Shown here: one piece after another, positions 1-9,368 of the stretch | Position numbering within the stretch: position 1 is the first letter of the stretch | Layout: each line of letters starts with the position of its first letter | From: Actinomycetes bacterium | Lineage (GTDB): Bacteria; Actinomycetota; Acidimicrobiia; Acidimicrobiales; Acidimicrobiaceae | NCBI GenBank assembly: GCA_021826315.1 | Contig: JAKAZZ010000002.1 | Coordinates: 1 to 64,000, forward strand | Length of the DNA stretch: 64,000 bases | Direction of reading: 5' to 3' | Position numbers and translations under genes: made by a program | The notes under the pieces: model-generated | The model's input: only the letters and a program-made list of their open reading frames with translations | Told to the model about the DNA's origin: nothing | Database searches by the model: none

Positions 1-1
1 G

Positions 2-1324
2 ATCGTCGCCGAAGTCGCGAGGGCTTCTGCAAATGAGGCTCACGCTGCCATCGAGAGGTCCCAGCGCGCCTTTAAAAGCTGGAAGCAGATGGCGCCCGGT
101 AAGCGCGCCGAGCTACTTCGAATCTTTGGAGTCAAAGTCCGAGAAGCTAATGAGGAACTGGCGCGATTAGAGGTTGCGAATTCGGGTCACACCATTGCAA
201 ATGCAAGGTGGGAGGCTAATAACGTAGCCGACACGATCACCTATTACGCCGGGGCAGTAGAGCGAATGACCGGATATCAGATTCCAGTTCCTGGAGGTGT
301 CGACATTACGTTCTTGGAGCCTGTTGGCGTCGTGGGCGTCATAGTTCCGTGGAACTTCCCGATGCCAATTGCAGGATGGGGATTTGCTCCCGCTTTAGCT
401 GCTGGAGCTACAGTTGTGCTAAAGCCAGCCGAGGTTACCCCGCTAACCGCATTGCGTATCGCAGAGTTAGCCCTCGAAGCAGGCATTCCGGAGGACGTTT
501 TCCAAGTTGTAACTGGATCCGGATCAGTCGTTGGTGAGGCCCTAGTTGAAGATCCTTTGGTTCGCAAGATTGTATTTACTGGATCAACAGAAGTTGGGAT
601 AGGAATTCAGCAGAAGGCGGCAAGGCAGATCAAGCGGGTGACTCTGGAGCTCGGAGGAAAGTCGGCTAACATCGTTTTTGCCGATAGTGACATTGCCAAA
701 GCTGCTGCTACCGCACCCTACAGCGTCTTCGATAATGCAGGTCAAGACTGCTGTGCTCGCAGTCGCATCTTGGTTGAAGAGTCGGCTTACGATGAATTCA
801 TGGCTGGCCTTGAAGAGGCAGTTTCTAATCTTCGCGTCGAAGATCCCTCGCACGACTCTTCGGAGATGGGCCCCCTAATTACGGCTGCTCACCGCAAGTC
901 CGTGGAGCGCTACGTCGATGAATCTCTGGTCCTCTTCCGGGGTTCAATCCCCGATGGACGCGGTTTTTGGTACCCCCCAACCGTCATTGGTGGTGTAGAT
1001 CGCGACCATCAGCTCTTCCGTGAAGAGGTATTTGGTCCGGTTGTAACCGTTTCAACCTTCAAAGACGAGGCTGAGGCGATCGAGTTGGCAAATGACTCAG
1101 ATTATGGCCTTTCGGGGTCTATTTGGACCTCTAACTTAGGCAAGGGACTCCGCGTGGCGCGTGGAGTTGAAAGTGGAAACTTGTCCGTCAATTCACACTC
1201 ATCAGTCCGTTATTGGACGCCATTTGGCGGGTACAAGATGTCAGGCCTAGGCCGTGAGCTTGGCCCGGATGCACCAAATGCATTCTGCGAGGTCAAGAAT
1301 GTTTTTATTAGCACTGAGATCTAG
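2..1324 (+). CDS. Aldehyde dehydrogenase family protein (5' truncated by window edge)
   Basis: Motifs VTLELGGKSANIVFADSD and GQDCCARSRILV (catalytic Cys region), PWNFP, EEVFGPVV. The reading frame stays open upstream of the listed ATG to the window edge (IVAEVARASANEAHAAIERSQRAFKSWKQ). Confidence 0.95.
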   Translation: MVAEVARASANEAHAAIERSQRAFKSWKQMAPGKRAELLRIFGVKVREANEELARLEVANSGHTIANARWEANNVADTITYYAGAVERMTGYQIPVPGGVDITFLEPVGVVGVIVPWNFPMPIAGWGFAPALAAGATVVLKPAEVTPLTALRIAELALEAGIPEDVFQVVTGSGSVVGEALVEDPLVRKIVFTGSTEVGIGIQQKAARQIKRVTLELGGKSANIVFADSDIAKAAATAPYSVFDNAGQDCCARSRILVEESAYDEFMAGLEEAVSNLRVEDPSHDSSEMGPLITAAHRKSVERYVDESLVLFRGSIPDGRGFWYPPTVIGGVDRDHQLFREEVFGPVVTVSTFKDEAEAIELANDSDYGLSGSIWTSNLGKGLRVARGVESGNLSVNSHSSVRYWTPFGGYKMSGLGRELGPDAPNAFCEVKNVFISTEI

Positions 1325-1373
1325 ATTTATCCTCTGTCGATGACAGATGAAATAGTTAAAAGAGGAGCTTGAA

Positions 1374-2141
1374 GTGATGAAAAGATTAGAAGATAGAGTC
1401 GCGATCGTAACCGGGGGTGGAAGTGGTATCGGTAAAGCTACCGTTGAGCGCTTCGTCTCCGAAGGGGCAAAGGTCGTGATCGCCGACCTCGACATTGCGA
1501 CTGCAACGAGGGTTGCAGATGAGTATGGTCAGGTCGCAATTGAGACTAACGTCGCCGATGAGGCAAGTGTAAATTCAATGGTCGAGCAGGTAATGGCGCG
1601 ATTTGGAAGGATTGACATCGCCTTTAACAACGCTGGTATCTCTCCACCCGATGATGACTCAATCCTTGAAACCTCCGTCGATGCGTGGCAGAGGGTCCAA
1701 GACGTTAATTTGAAGTCGGTCTACCTCTGCTGCAAGGCGGTGCTGCCGCACATGCTAAAGGCCGGCAAGGGATCGATCATAAATACCGCCTCTTTCGTGG
1801 CGACTCTAGGTGCGGCAACTTCACAGATCTCATATACCGCCTCGAAGGGTGGAGTTTTAGCGATGACTCGTGAGCTAGGAGTCCAGTTTGCTCGAAGTGG
1901 AGTTAGGGTCAACGCGATCAGCCCGGGACCTGTGAGCACCCCACTTCTCGTTGAACTCTTTGCGAAAGATCCTGAGAGGGCGGCAAGGCGCCTAGTCCAT
2001 ATCCCGATGGGGCGCTTTGGCCAGGCCCATGAGATTGCAGCAGCAGTGGCATTTCTGGCCTCGGATGACGCCTCGTTCATGACGGCATCTAACTTCTTGG
2101 TTGATGGTGGTATCACGGGGGCATACGTAACTCCACTTTGA
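1374..2141 (+). CDS. Short-chain dehydrogenase/reductase (SDR) family oxidoreductase
   Basis: TGGGSGIGKA cofactor motif, NNAG, YxxxK (YTASKGG), C-terminal VDGG; SD-like AGAGGAG upstream; GTG 1374 or ATG 1377 start. Confidence 0.93.
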   Translation: MMKRLEDRVAIVTGGGSGIGKATVERFVSEGAKVVIADLDIATATRVADEYGQVAIETNVADEASVNSMVEQVMARFGRIDIAFNNAGISPPDDDSILETSVDAWQRVQDVNLKSVYLCCKAVLPHMLKAGKGSIINTASFVATLGAATSQISYTASKGGVLAMTRELGVQFARSGVRVNAISPGPVSTPLLVELFAKDPERAARRLVHIPMGRFGQAHEIAAAVAFLASDDASFMTASNFLVDGGITGAYVTPL

Positions 2142-2208
2142 AGCTAAATGTGACTCCGGCCAACTATTTGTTGGATCTCGAACTGTGGCAGCTTTGAATC
2201 AAAGTAGA

Positions 2209-2247
2209 AGAGTCCGGCGGCGTAGCGCCTCCGGACTCTGTTTATTT
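2209..2247 (+). terminator. Rho-independent terminator after the ALDH/SDR genes
   Basis: AGAGTCCGG...CCGGACTCT perfect stem followed by GTTTATTT. Confidence 0.75.
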
Positions 2248-2415
2248 AATCTCTGTCACCTACTTATGGCCCTTATGGGTCATTCGCATTGGCCATTGGA
2301 ACGAAGTTTACCGATATCGGTTGTTCTTGGAACTAGACCTTGCCAAAGTAGCGTTGGTTATGATTGAAGTGGATTTGTCACACCTTCATAAAGCGAGGGT
2401 GTTCAAAATCGAACT

Positions 2416-3273
2416 TTGAAGGCGGAAGGTGTGGCTTCTTTGAAAGAGCAGGCAATTACTCAAGGGGTCTTTAAGTCCTTCAGCGTTGTAGGCGCTGATG
2501 CGCGAACCTACTTGCACTCGCAACTTACCTGTGATCTGCTAGGAGAGTTTGACTATTCCAAGGGGCTTTTACTAGAGCCAGATGGAAAGCTCATAGATAT
2601 CTTGCACCTATTTCCTATCGAGGGAGGTATTGAGGTCGTTGCCTCATCTCAATCGATTGAAGAGGTGGCAAACAGACTACGTCGATTTCTTCTTCGAACC
2701 AAAGCCACAGTCGGCGAAATAGCGGATGTATCGCTCTACTTAGATGGCGACCTTGAGTTGGCCATCAGTCCACAAAGCGGTGAAGATCTTCCCCTAGACG
2801 AAGGTGAGCTGCTTGCACTTCGACTGATAAATGGAGATGTGGCAAGGGGGCACGACTACCAAGAGGCGCTCTTTCCAAATGCGCTTATCGATATAGATCG
2901 TTACGTCTCATTTACTAAGGGTTGTTACGTTGGACAGGAGTACGTTGAACGTACCCACTCGAGAGGTGCCACTGCTCCAAAGAACCTTGGCCTCTTTGCC
3001 TCCACAAGTGCCGTAAAGGGGCCAATTTTACAGGGGGAATCCGAAGTTGGGGCGACTTTGGTGGGGATGGACCTACTCGCAGTTGACATGCGGGACGAGC
3101 TAAAGAGTGCTCTGAAAGAGAAGTTCGGCTCCTATGACTATCTCTTTTTTGGCATCTACTCAAGGAAGTTGCAGGCCGCTCATAGTTCAGACGTCGCTAT
3201 TCAAGATGAAGTGAAGCCACTTACAGCCGCTAATGAGAGCGGGGAACTAATTGAGGTCTACCGCCTCTCATAA
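2416..3273 (+). CDS. YgfZ/GcvT-like folate-binding protein
   Basis: Signature KGCYVGQEYVERTHSRGATAPKNLGLF, matching the YgfZ K-G-C-Y-x-G-Q-E motif. Start codon uncertain (TTG 2416 or a nearby GTG). Confidence 0.87.
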   Translation: MKAEGVASLKEQAITQGVFKSFSVVGADARTYLHSQLTCDLLGEFDYSKGLLLEPDGKLIDILHLFPIEGGIEVVASSQSIEEVANRLRRFLLRTKATVGEIADVSLYLDGDLELAISPQSGEDLPLDEGELLALRLINGDVARGHDYQEALFPNALIDIDRYVSFTKGCYVGQEYVERTHSRGATAPKNLGLFASTSAVKGPILQGESEVGATLVGMDLLAVDMRDELKSALKEKFGSYDYLFFGIYSRKLQAAHSSDVAIQDEVKPLTAANESGELIEVYRLS

Positions 3274-3317
3274 TTTGAGTAATCCCCTCCTTTTTTTTCT
3301 GGGAATTTGCAGGATCT

Positions 3318-4676
3318 TCAGAGGCTGTAGTTCGACTCGTCGGCGATTGGAATCGCAACCAAAATCGAGGTCCCGACTAAAGAGGTTGCCTCAACGGTAA
3401 TCGTAGCCCCCATTGACTTCGAGAGTCTTTCTGCTATCAATAGGCCGTACCCACTCCCTCCTTCCCTACCTCGGTGGTCTCCGGAGTCGATTGGCTCGAC
3501 GAAGAGGCGACTCCGTATGGAATCTGGAATTCCTGGGCCGTCGTCTTCAATCCGAATATTGAGGTGGGCGTCGTTGAGAGTTGACGAAAGTGACACCTTT
3601 GTTCGGGCAAATTTATAGGCGTTATTGAGGATATTTGTGACCACTTGAATAAGGCGGTCGGGGTCAATCTCGAGTGGAACTTCGAGCGACTCTTCGCGAA
3701 CGTTGACTGAAAGTTTGACTTCGCTTCCAGCAACTCTTTGCCCGATGTGAGAGAGCGCAGCGTCGATTATCTCTGTCGATGAGACGCGGCGGATCGATAG
3801 CGAGAAGGTGTTGGCCTGAAGTTTGGCTAGATCTAGCAGGTCTTGGATGAGTCGAGAAAGGCGCTGTGAAGCTCCTTCTATTCTCCTAGCTCCACTTGTT
3901 GGATCTATTGCGCCGTCAATGATCGCCTCGGCGTAGCCTGAGATAGAGGTAAGAGGCGTCTTTAGATCGTGCGAGATCGAGATCAGAAATTGGCTCTGAC
4001 TCGCTTGGGCCTCCTCTAGGCGTTTTGCCATTGAGTTGATGGCTCTTTCGAGGTCTTGAAACTCTTCAATTTGATCGAGACGGGATTCAACGCGGGCTTC
4101 AAAGTTTCCCTCGCTGATTCTCTGTGTCGCACTGACGAATCGGCGGAGATAGCGGGCAAAGCGAGCAGAGAGTATCGCTGCTACGGCTAAACCGACGATA
4201 GTTGCAGCTGCTATAACGACAAGGAGAAATGAGATCGATTTACCAAGTGGTGGTATGGAACGAGTTATCACCAATATCGAAGGTCGCGTCACGAACTGGT
4301 TTATGTGCTGGTCGACGAAGATTGCAGCGTATGCGACATTCTGATAGACGCCAGCTTGTCCTCCACCATTTAGGAAGAGGGCCTTGTTCAAGATTCGTGG
4401 TACCAGGGGTGCCGGGAGTGCTCCACGAATTGTCAATGTGCTCGAATTGACTGGAACTACGACCGCTCCACTCAGCGAAGCCGCGGTCTTTATAACTTGG
4501 AGGACGGCGCCCCTTGTGACGTCGATGTGGCCAGCGAGTGCCTCAGCTTCTGCTCCAAGTTCATGGACGCTTTGACTTTGAACCTGAGAACGAAAGGTGA
4601 GTGCCACCCCAATTCCAGCGATGAAGAGTGCAACGATCAAAACACTCGACATGGCAAGGGCGAATCTACGGCGCAT
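3318..4676 (-). CDS. Sensor histidine kinase (HAMP, HisKA, HATPase)
   Basis: H-box FLISISHDLKTPLTSISGYAE, N-box NILNNAYKFA, G1 DDGPGIP, G2 GSGYGLLIAERL; N-terminal TM segments; HAMP-like region. Confidence 0.95.
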   Translation of the reverse strand: MRRRFALAMSSVLIVALFIAGIGVALTFRSQVQSQSVHELGAEAEALAGHIDVTRGAVLQVIKTAASLSGAVVVPVNSSTLTIRGALPAPLVPRILNKALFLNGGGQAGVYQNVAYAAIFVDQHINQFVTRPSILVITRSIPPLGKSISFLLVVIAAATIVGLAVAAILSARFARYLRRFVSATQRISEGNFEARVESRLDQIEEFQDLERAINSMAKRLEEAQASQSQFLISISHDLKTPLTSISGYAEAIIDGAIDPTSGARRIEGASQRLSRLIQDLLDLAKLQANTFSLSIRRVSSTEIIDAALSHIGQRVAGSEVKLSVNVREESLEVPLEIDPDRLIQVVTNILNNAYKFARTKVSLSSTLNDAHLNIRIEDDGPGIPDSIRSRLFVEPIDSGDHRGREGGSGYGLLIAERLSKSMGATITVEATSLVGTSILVAIPIADESNYSL

Positions 4677-4723
4677 CTATGCTCCTTCGAGGGTGAAAGC
4701 CAACATGAAAATCTCTCCGCGCC

Positions 4724-5398
4724 TCAATCTAAACGATATCCAATCCCCCATATCGTTGCTATTGGAAAGTCTTCACCTAGTTTTTTACGTATTTGGCGGA
4801 TGTGAACGTTGATGGTTCTTTCGTCGCCAAAGAAGTCAGTGCCCCACACGCTCTCTAGTATCTGCTCACGAGTGAGTGCCAGGAAGCGATTCTCTACCAA
4901 TAGCGCAAGGAGTTCAAATTCCTTTGTGGTAAGCGTCGCCTCTTTGCCTTCCTTGGTCACCCGGTGACTCGAGAGGTCAATGACCACGTCGCCGATTTGG
5001 GTCGTTCGATCGAGTCGAGGTGACTCTTTGTAACTTCGTCTGATGATTGCTTTGACTCGTGCGACTACCTCCCGAGGGGAAAAGGGCTTGGTTATGTAGT
5101 CGTCTGCCCCTACATCGAAACCGGTGATGCGGTCTAATTCGCTATCCCTGGCCGTGACTATGAGTACTGGGATGTCGGAGGTGGAGCGAATGTAGCTCAA
5201 GACGCCAATTCCGTCAATAGCTCCAGGAAGTCCGATGTCAACTAGGGCTAAGGCGATCTTCTGTTGGTCAAGAATCTCCTTGGCCCTCTCCCCATCTCCA
5301 GCAATGAGAGCCCGAAATCCCTCCTTCCTAAGGTACGAATTCAATAGATCCGCGATATCCATATCGTCCTCGACGATCAACACACTTATCTCGTCCAC
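4724..5398 (-). CDS. OmpR/PhoB-type response regulator
   Basis: Receiver domain (VEDDMDIADLL, LVDIGLPG, KPFSPREVVARV) and winged-helix C-terminus (TTKEFELLALL, RTINVHIRQIRKKLGE). Upstream of the kinase on the same strand. Confidence 0.95.
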   Translation of the reverse strand: MDEISVLIVEDDMDIADLLNSYLRKEGFRALIAGDGERAKEILDQQKIALALVDIGLPGAIDGIGVLSYIRSTSDIPVLIVTARDSELDRITGFDVGADDYITKPFSPREVVARVKAIIRRSYKESPRLDRTTQIGDVVIDLSSHRVTKEGKEATLTTKEFELLALLVENRFLALTREQILESVWGTDFFGDERTINVHIRQIRKKLGEDFPIATIWGIGYRLD

Positions 5399-5562
5399 GG
5401 TAACTCCATCGATGGTAACTCCACAATGTTATTTCTAATAGTTATTAAGGATCTGTTATAGAAAGACCATAGACCTTGGATTCGAATGGGTCATGCGACT
5501 AGTACTATCGTCGTTGGTCGATTATCCTGTAGGTATCTTGACGTTGTCTGGTAGCTTTTGAG

Positions 5563-6366
5563 ATGGTTAAAGTGGTTGCAGAAGGTACCTATTTAGAACG
5601 GATTGTCGGTTGGCACCTCGAACGAGCGAGGAACGACCAACGAAAGCTCGAACAACTCATGGAAGGCGCGAGGCGAAGTCCTCGTTCGCCAAGTTTCTCT
5701 ATCGCCATTGGAACAGATGATCTCTCGCTGATTGCTGAGTGCAAGAGGCGATCGCCTTCGCGAGGGGATCTAAACATCGACCTTGTTCCAAGCGAAATTG
5801 CAGTCTCCTATAGAGATGGGGGCGCCTCCGCACTTTCAGTACTGACCGATACCGAACACTTTCATGGCTCGGTTGATGACCTCAAAGAGGTCAGGTCTGT
5901 GGTTGATATTCCTATCCTGCGGAAGGACTTTACTGTCGATCCACGTGACATCGCCGATGCCAAGATCATGGGAGCATCTGCAGTTCTCCTAATCGTTGCC
6001 GCCTTAGACCCAATACAACTAGAGGACTACCTTGCTCTTGCGCAAGAATTAGAGTTGGATGCTTTAGTGGAAGTACACGATGCAAAAGAGATCGAGGTGG
6101 CTCTTGAAGCCGGAGCCTCAATCGTTGGCATCAACCAGAGGAACCTTCATGACTTTTCGATCGATACGTCTTTGGCTAGCTCGCTTCGTTCGATGATTCC
6201 GGTCTCGGTTCTGTCAGTTGCCGAAAGTGGAATCATGGAGTTAGATCAAGTTTCCAGCCTCGCCAAAGATGGCTTTAGTGCGGTGCTCGTAGGTGAGGCT
6301 CTAGTTACTTCAGGAGACCCCGAAGGCCAGAGCCGCAGGTTTGTTACGTCGGGTATCAGAAGGTAG
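5563..6366 (+). CDS. trpC: Indole-3-glycerol-phosphate synthase
   Basis: IAECKRRSPSRGD, PILRKDFTVDP, ALVEVHDAKEIEVALEAGASIVGINQRNL, VAESGI. Confidence 0.97.
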   Translation: MVKVVAEGTYLERIVGWHLERARNDQRKLEQLMEGARRSPRSPSFSIAIGTDDLSLIAECKRRSPSRGDLNIDLVPSEIAVSYRDGGASALSVLTDTEHFHGSVDDLKEVRSVVDIPILRKDFTVDPRDIADAKIMGASAVLLIVAALDPIQLEDYLALAQELELDALVEVHDAKEIEVALEAGASIVGINQRNLHDFSIDTSLASSLRSMIPVSVLSVAESGIMELDQVSSLAKDGFSAVLVGEALVTSGDPEGQSRRFVTSGIRR

Positions 6367-6379
6367 TAGGGTTCAATAG

Positions 6380-7063
6380 GTGTTCATTAAAATCTGTGGG
6401 ATCACGAATGAGGACGATGCTCTTCTGTCGGTAGCTTTAGGCGCTACCGCCCTTGGTTTCGTCTTTGCTCAGTCGCCTAGACGAGTCGACCGCGAGATTG
6501 TAAAAGACATCGTAAAGAGAGTCCCCTCCGAAGTGCTAACCATTGGAGTATTTCGCAACGACAACCCCCTCAAAGTAATCGAGACTGTCTACGACTGTGG
6601 GCTAAGCGGGGCCCAACTCCACGGTGACGAAGACGGGCACGACGTCGCTCTAGTTAGATCCAAGGTGAGCTTCGTCATCAAGGCCGCGAGTGCAGATGCA
6701 TTCTCTATAGGTGAATACGAAGAGTACCCTTGCGATGCTCTCCTGCTCGACTCACCCCAACCAGGATCGGGGAGTGCTTTCGACTGGTCGATCGTAGAGT
6801 CACGTTTTGTATCGAAGCCGCTGATTTTGGCGGGAGGCCTTAATCCTTCCAATATCGAAGAGGCGGTCTCGATCGTCAAGCCCTTTGGGGTCGACGTATC
6901 CTCAGGGGTAGAAGCCAAGTTAGGCAAGAAGGACCCAGTTGCTCTGAAGTCATTTATCCAAAGAGCGACTACTGCTTTGAGTAAAGTAGAAGCGGAATTT
7001 GCAGCTAAAAGCCGAATGGTTGAATCAATGGGTTCACCATATGATTGGGAGGAAAGCATTTGA
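6380..7063 (+). CDS. trpF: Phosphoribosylanthranilate isomerase
   Basis: IKICGIT, GVFRN, QLHGDE, LLLDSPQPGSGSAFDW, LAGGLNPSNI, GVDVSSGVE; GTG start. Confidence 0.96.
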   Translation: MFIKICGITNEDDALLSVALGATALGFVFAQSPRRVDREIVKDIVKRVPSEVLTIGVFRNDNPLKVIETVYDCGLSGAQLHGDEDGHDVALVRSKVSFVIKAASADAFSIGEYEEYPCDALLLDSPQPGSGSAFDWSIVESRFVSKPLILAGGLNPSNIEEAVSIVKPFGVDVSSGVEAKLGKKDPVALKSFIQRATTALSKVEAEFAAKSRMVESMGSPYDWEESI

Positions 7064-8244
7064 CGGTCGACCACGAAGTTGATTTAGCGGCCGACTTTGA
7101 CGGAAAGTTCGGACCCTTTGGTGGCAGATATGTCCCTGAGTCGTTGATGGCAGCCCTCTCTGAACTCGAAGACGTCTTTAATGATGCTACGCGAGATCCA
7201 GTTTTCATGGCAACCTATCGCGAGATTCTCAGGAGTTATGGTGGACGCCCATCACCCATAACCAAGTGCCACAATCTTTCGCGTGAACTAGGAGTCGATC
7301 TCTACTTCAAGCGAGAGGACCTCAACCACACCGGTTCGCACAAGATAAATAACGTGATTGGCCAGGCGCTACTGACCCAGCGAATGGGAAAGAGCCGCAT
7401 GATTGCTGAGACTGGCGCGGGCCAACATGGAGTTGCTACCGCCACAGCAGCGGCCCTTCTTGGTTTGAAGTGCACTGTTTACATGGGTGAAGTCGATACC
7501 GAGAGGCAGGCCTTAAACGTCTTTCGTATGAAGCTTTTGGGCGCCGAAGTCATCGCGGTTAAGTCCGGTTCGCGAACCCTCAAGGATGCCATCAATGAAG
7601 CTATGAGGGAGTGGGTTGCATGTGTAGAAGATACCCACTACTGCATTGGCTCAGCGATGGGACCACATCCATATCCCTATATGGTTCGACAATTCCAACG
7701 GATCATCGGCGACGAGGCTAAGCAGCAGCTTCTTGACGAGTATCAATTATCGCCGGACTACGTCATCGCCTGTGTTGGTGGGGGTTCCAACGCCATTGGA
7801 ACATTTACTGCATTTGTCGATACTGACTCAAAGATTGTAGGCGTAGAACCTGAAGGTGGCGCAGCAATCGGTAGAGGTGTCTTAGGTGTAATCCATGGAA
7901 TGCGCTCTCAATTTATTCAGGATGAGTTTGGTCAACTTGAAGAGGCCCATTCAATTTCAGCGGGCCTTGACTATCCAGGTGTCGGCCCAGAACACGCTCA
8001 CCTCGCGCAAAGTGGACGTGCAACCTATGCCACGGTGAATGATCAAGAGGTACTAGATGCCTTCCAGCGCTGCTCGCGCAGTGAGGGAATCATTCCAGCA
8101 TTAGAGCCAGCCCACGCCCTCGCCTATCTCTTCCGCGAAGCTGGCCGTGAGATCCCTCTAGGCTCAAGTATCTTGCTAACTATGTCGGGGCGGGGCGACA
8201 AAGACTCCGAGCAAGTCGCGAAGATACTAGGTTATCTCAAGTAA
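7060..8244 (+). CDS. trpB: Tryptophan synthase beta subunit
   Basis: FGPFGGRYVPESLM, KREDLNHTGSHKINN (PLP Lys), GGGSNAIG. Probable TTG start at 7060 overlapping the trpF stop (TTGA) with SD GGAGGAAAG; the track starts at 7045. Confidence 0.97.
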   Translation: MTVDHEVDLAADFDGKFGPFGGRYVPESLMAALSELEDVFNDATRDPVFMATYREILRSYGGRPSPITKCHNLSRELGVDLYFKREDLNHTGSHKINNVIGQALLTQRMGKSRMIAETGAGQHGVATATAAALLGLKCTVYMGEVDTERQALNVFRMKLLGAEVIAVKSGSRTLKDAINEAMREWVACVEDTHYCIGSAMGPHPYPYMVRQFQRIIGDEAKQQLLDEYQLSPDYVIACVGGGSNAIGTFTAFVDTDSKIVGVEPEGGAAIGRGVLGVIHGMRSQFIQDEFGQLEEAHSISAGLDYPGVGPEHAHLAQSGRATYATVNDQEVLDAFQRCSRSEGIIPALEPAHALAYLFREAGREIPLGSSILLTMSGRGDKDSEQVAKILGYLK

Positions 8245-8256
8245 ATTCAACTCTTT

Positions 8257-9066
8257 TTGAATAGGAAATTAGCTGTGGAGTCGTACGGTTCACTTGAGAC
8301 GCATTTAAGGAAAGTTAGGTCTGGCGGGCGAAAGATATTGGTACCGTACGTAACCGCGGGATATTCGCCCGAGTGGATCGATACCCTTCACCACGTTGCC
8401 GCCGCCGGTGCTGACGCCATCGAGGTCGGAATTCCATTTTCCGATCCGATCATGGATGGGCCAGTTATACAAGCAGCATCAACTATGGCGCTAGGTAGGG
8501 GAGTTACGCCGCTCTCTCTCTTGAGTGAGCTCTCTTCGGAGTCGTTTGACGTTCCACTGGTCGTGATGACCTACTGCAACCTACTCTTTCACGCTGGCAT
8601 TGAGCGCTTTGGCGGTTGGCTATCTGAGGCCAAGGTAAGTGGCACCATCTTTCCCGACCTACCTCTTGAGGAGAGCGAGGAGTGGTCTAACTATGCGGCA
8701 TCAAAAGACATAGACAATGTGATGCTCGTATCTCCCGTTACCTCTGAGGAGCGTGCTAGAACGATTGCGAGTCGATCTCGTGGCTTTGTCTATGGCATTG
8801 GACTGATGGGAGTAACTGGAGTTAGAAGCACCCTTGAAGAGAGTGCCTCTCAGATTGCTACGAGACTCAAAGCTGTTACTGATCGCCCTGTTCTCGTTGG
8901 TATTGGTATCTCAAATAAAGATCAAGCCCATACCGTTGGTTCGATAGCAGACGGAGTAATCGTGGGTTCAGCTTTAGTAAAGCTTCTCATTAATGGTGGT
9001 GGCCCTCAAGGAGCCTTCGACTTTATATCCTCGCTACGAGAAGGTTTGGACGAGATCGATGGCTAA
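8257..9066 (+). CDS. trpA: Tryptophan synthase alpha subunit
   Basis: PYVTAGYSP, GADAIEVGIPFSDPIMDGPVIQ, PDLPLEES, GVTGVR, VGIGIS. Confidence 0.97.
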   Translation: MNRKLAVESYGSLETHLRKVRSGGRKILVPYVTAGYSPEWIDTLHHVAAAGADAIEVGIPFSDPIMDGPVIQAASTMALGRGVTPLSLLSELSSESFDVPLVVMTYCNLLFHAGIERFGGWLSEAKVSGTIFPDLPLEESEEWSNYAASKDIDNVMLVSPVTSEERARTIASRSRGFVYGIGLMGVTGVRSTLEESASQIATRLKAVTDRPVLVGIGISNKDQAHTVGSIADGVIVGSALVKLLINGGGPQGAFDFISSLREGLDEIDG

Positions 9067-9355
9067 GGATAGCAACTGTGAGCTGTGTAGCGAAGCACGC
9101 ATCTCTCCATGGTTGTTTGAAGACGATAGGCTCTTCGTCGCTATTTGCATTTCGTGTAACCTTCCAATGATTGTCCTTCGAGATCATCGTTGCAATATTG
9201 ACGAAGATGAAGCTGTGACTATGAGGCAGATTTTGGCTCGTGAGGCAAAGGAATACTTTGGTGAGGCCCCTTTCTTCATTGATGAGGTCATGCGGCAAAT
9301 TCCGGACCATAAGCATATGCACGCACGTCGTCGCCCGCAAGTGCCAAACTTTTAG
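9059..9355 (+). CDS. Small conserved protein with two CxxC pairs and a C-terminal DHKHMH motif (HIT-like or zinc-binding)
   Basis: Likely ATG at 9059 overlapping the trpA stop (ATGGCTAA). CELC, CISC and PDHKHMHAR motifs suggest metal binding or a HIT-like fold. Confidence 0.7.
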   Translation: MAKDSNCELCSEARISPWLFEDDRLFVAICISCNLPMIVLRDHRCNIDEDEAVTMRQILAREAKEYFGEAPFFIDEVMRQIPDHKHMHARRRPQVPNF

Positions 9356-9368
9356 TGAGCCTAAGGAC

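Noticed and set aside
1721-2116. 131-aa minus-strand ORF opposite the SDR gene
   Set aside because: Antisense shadow of a supported CDS.
6589-7074. 161-aa minus-strand ORF opposite trpF/trpB
   Set aside because: Antisense to clear trp genes and low-complexity Ser/Pro-rich composition.
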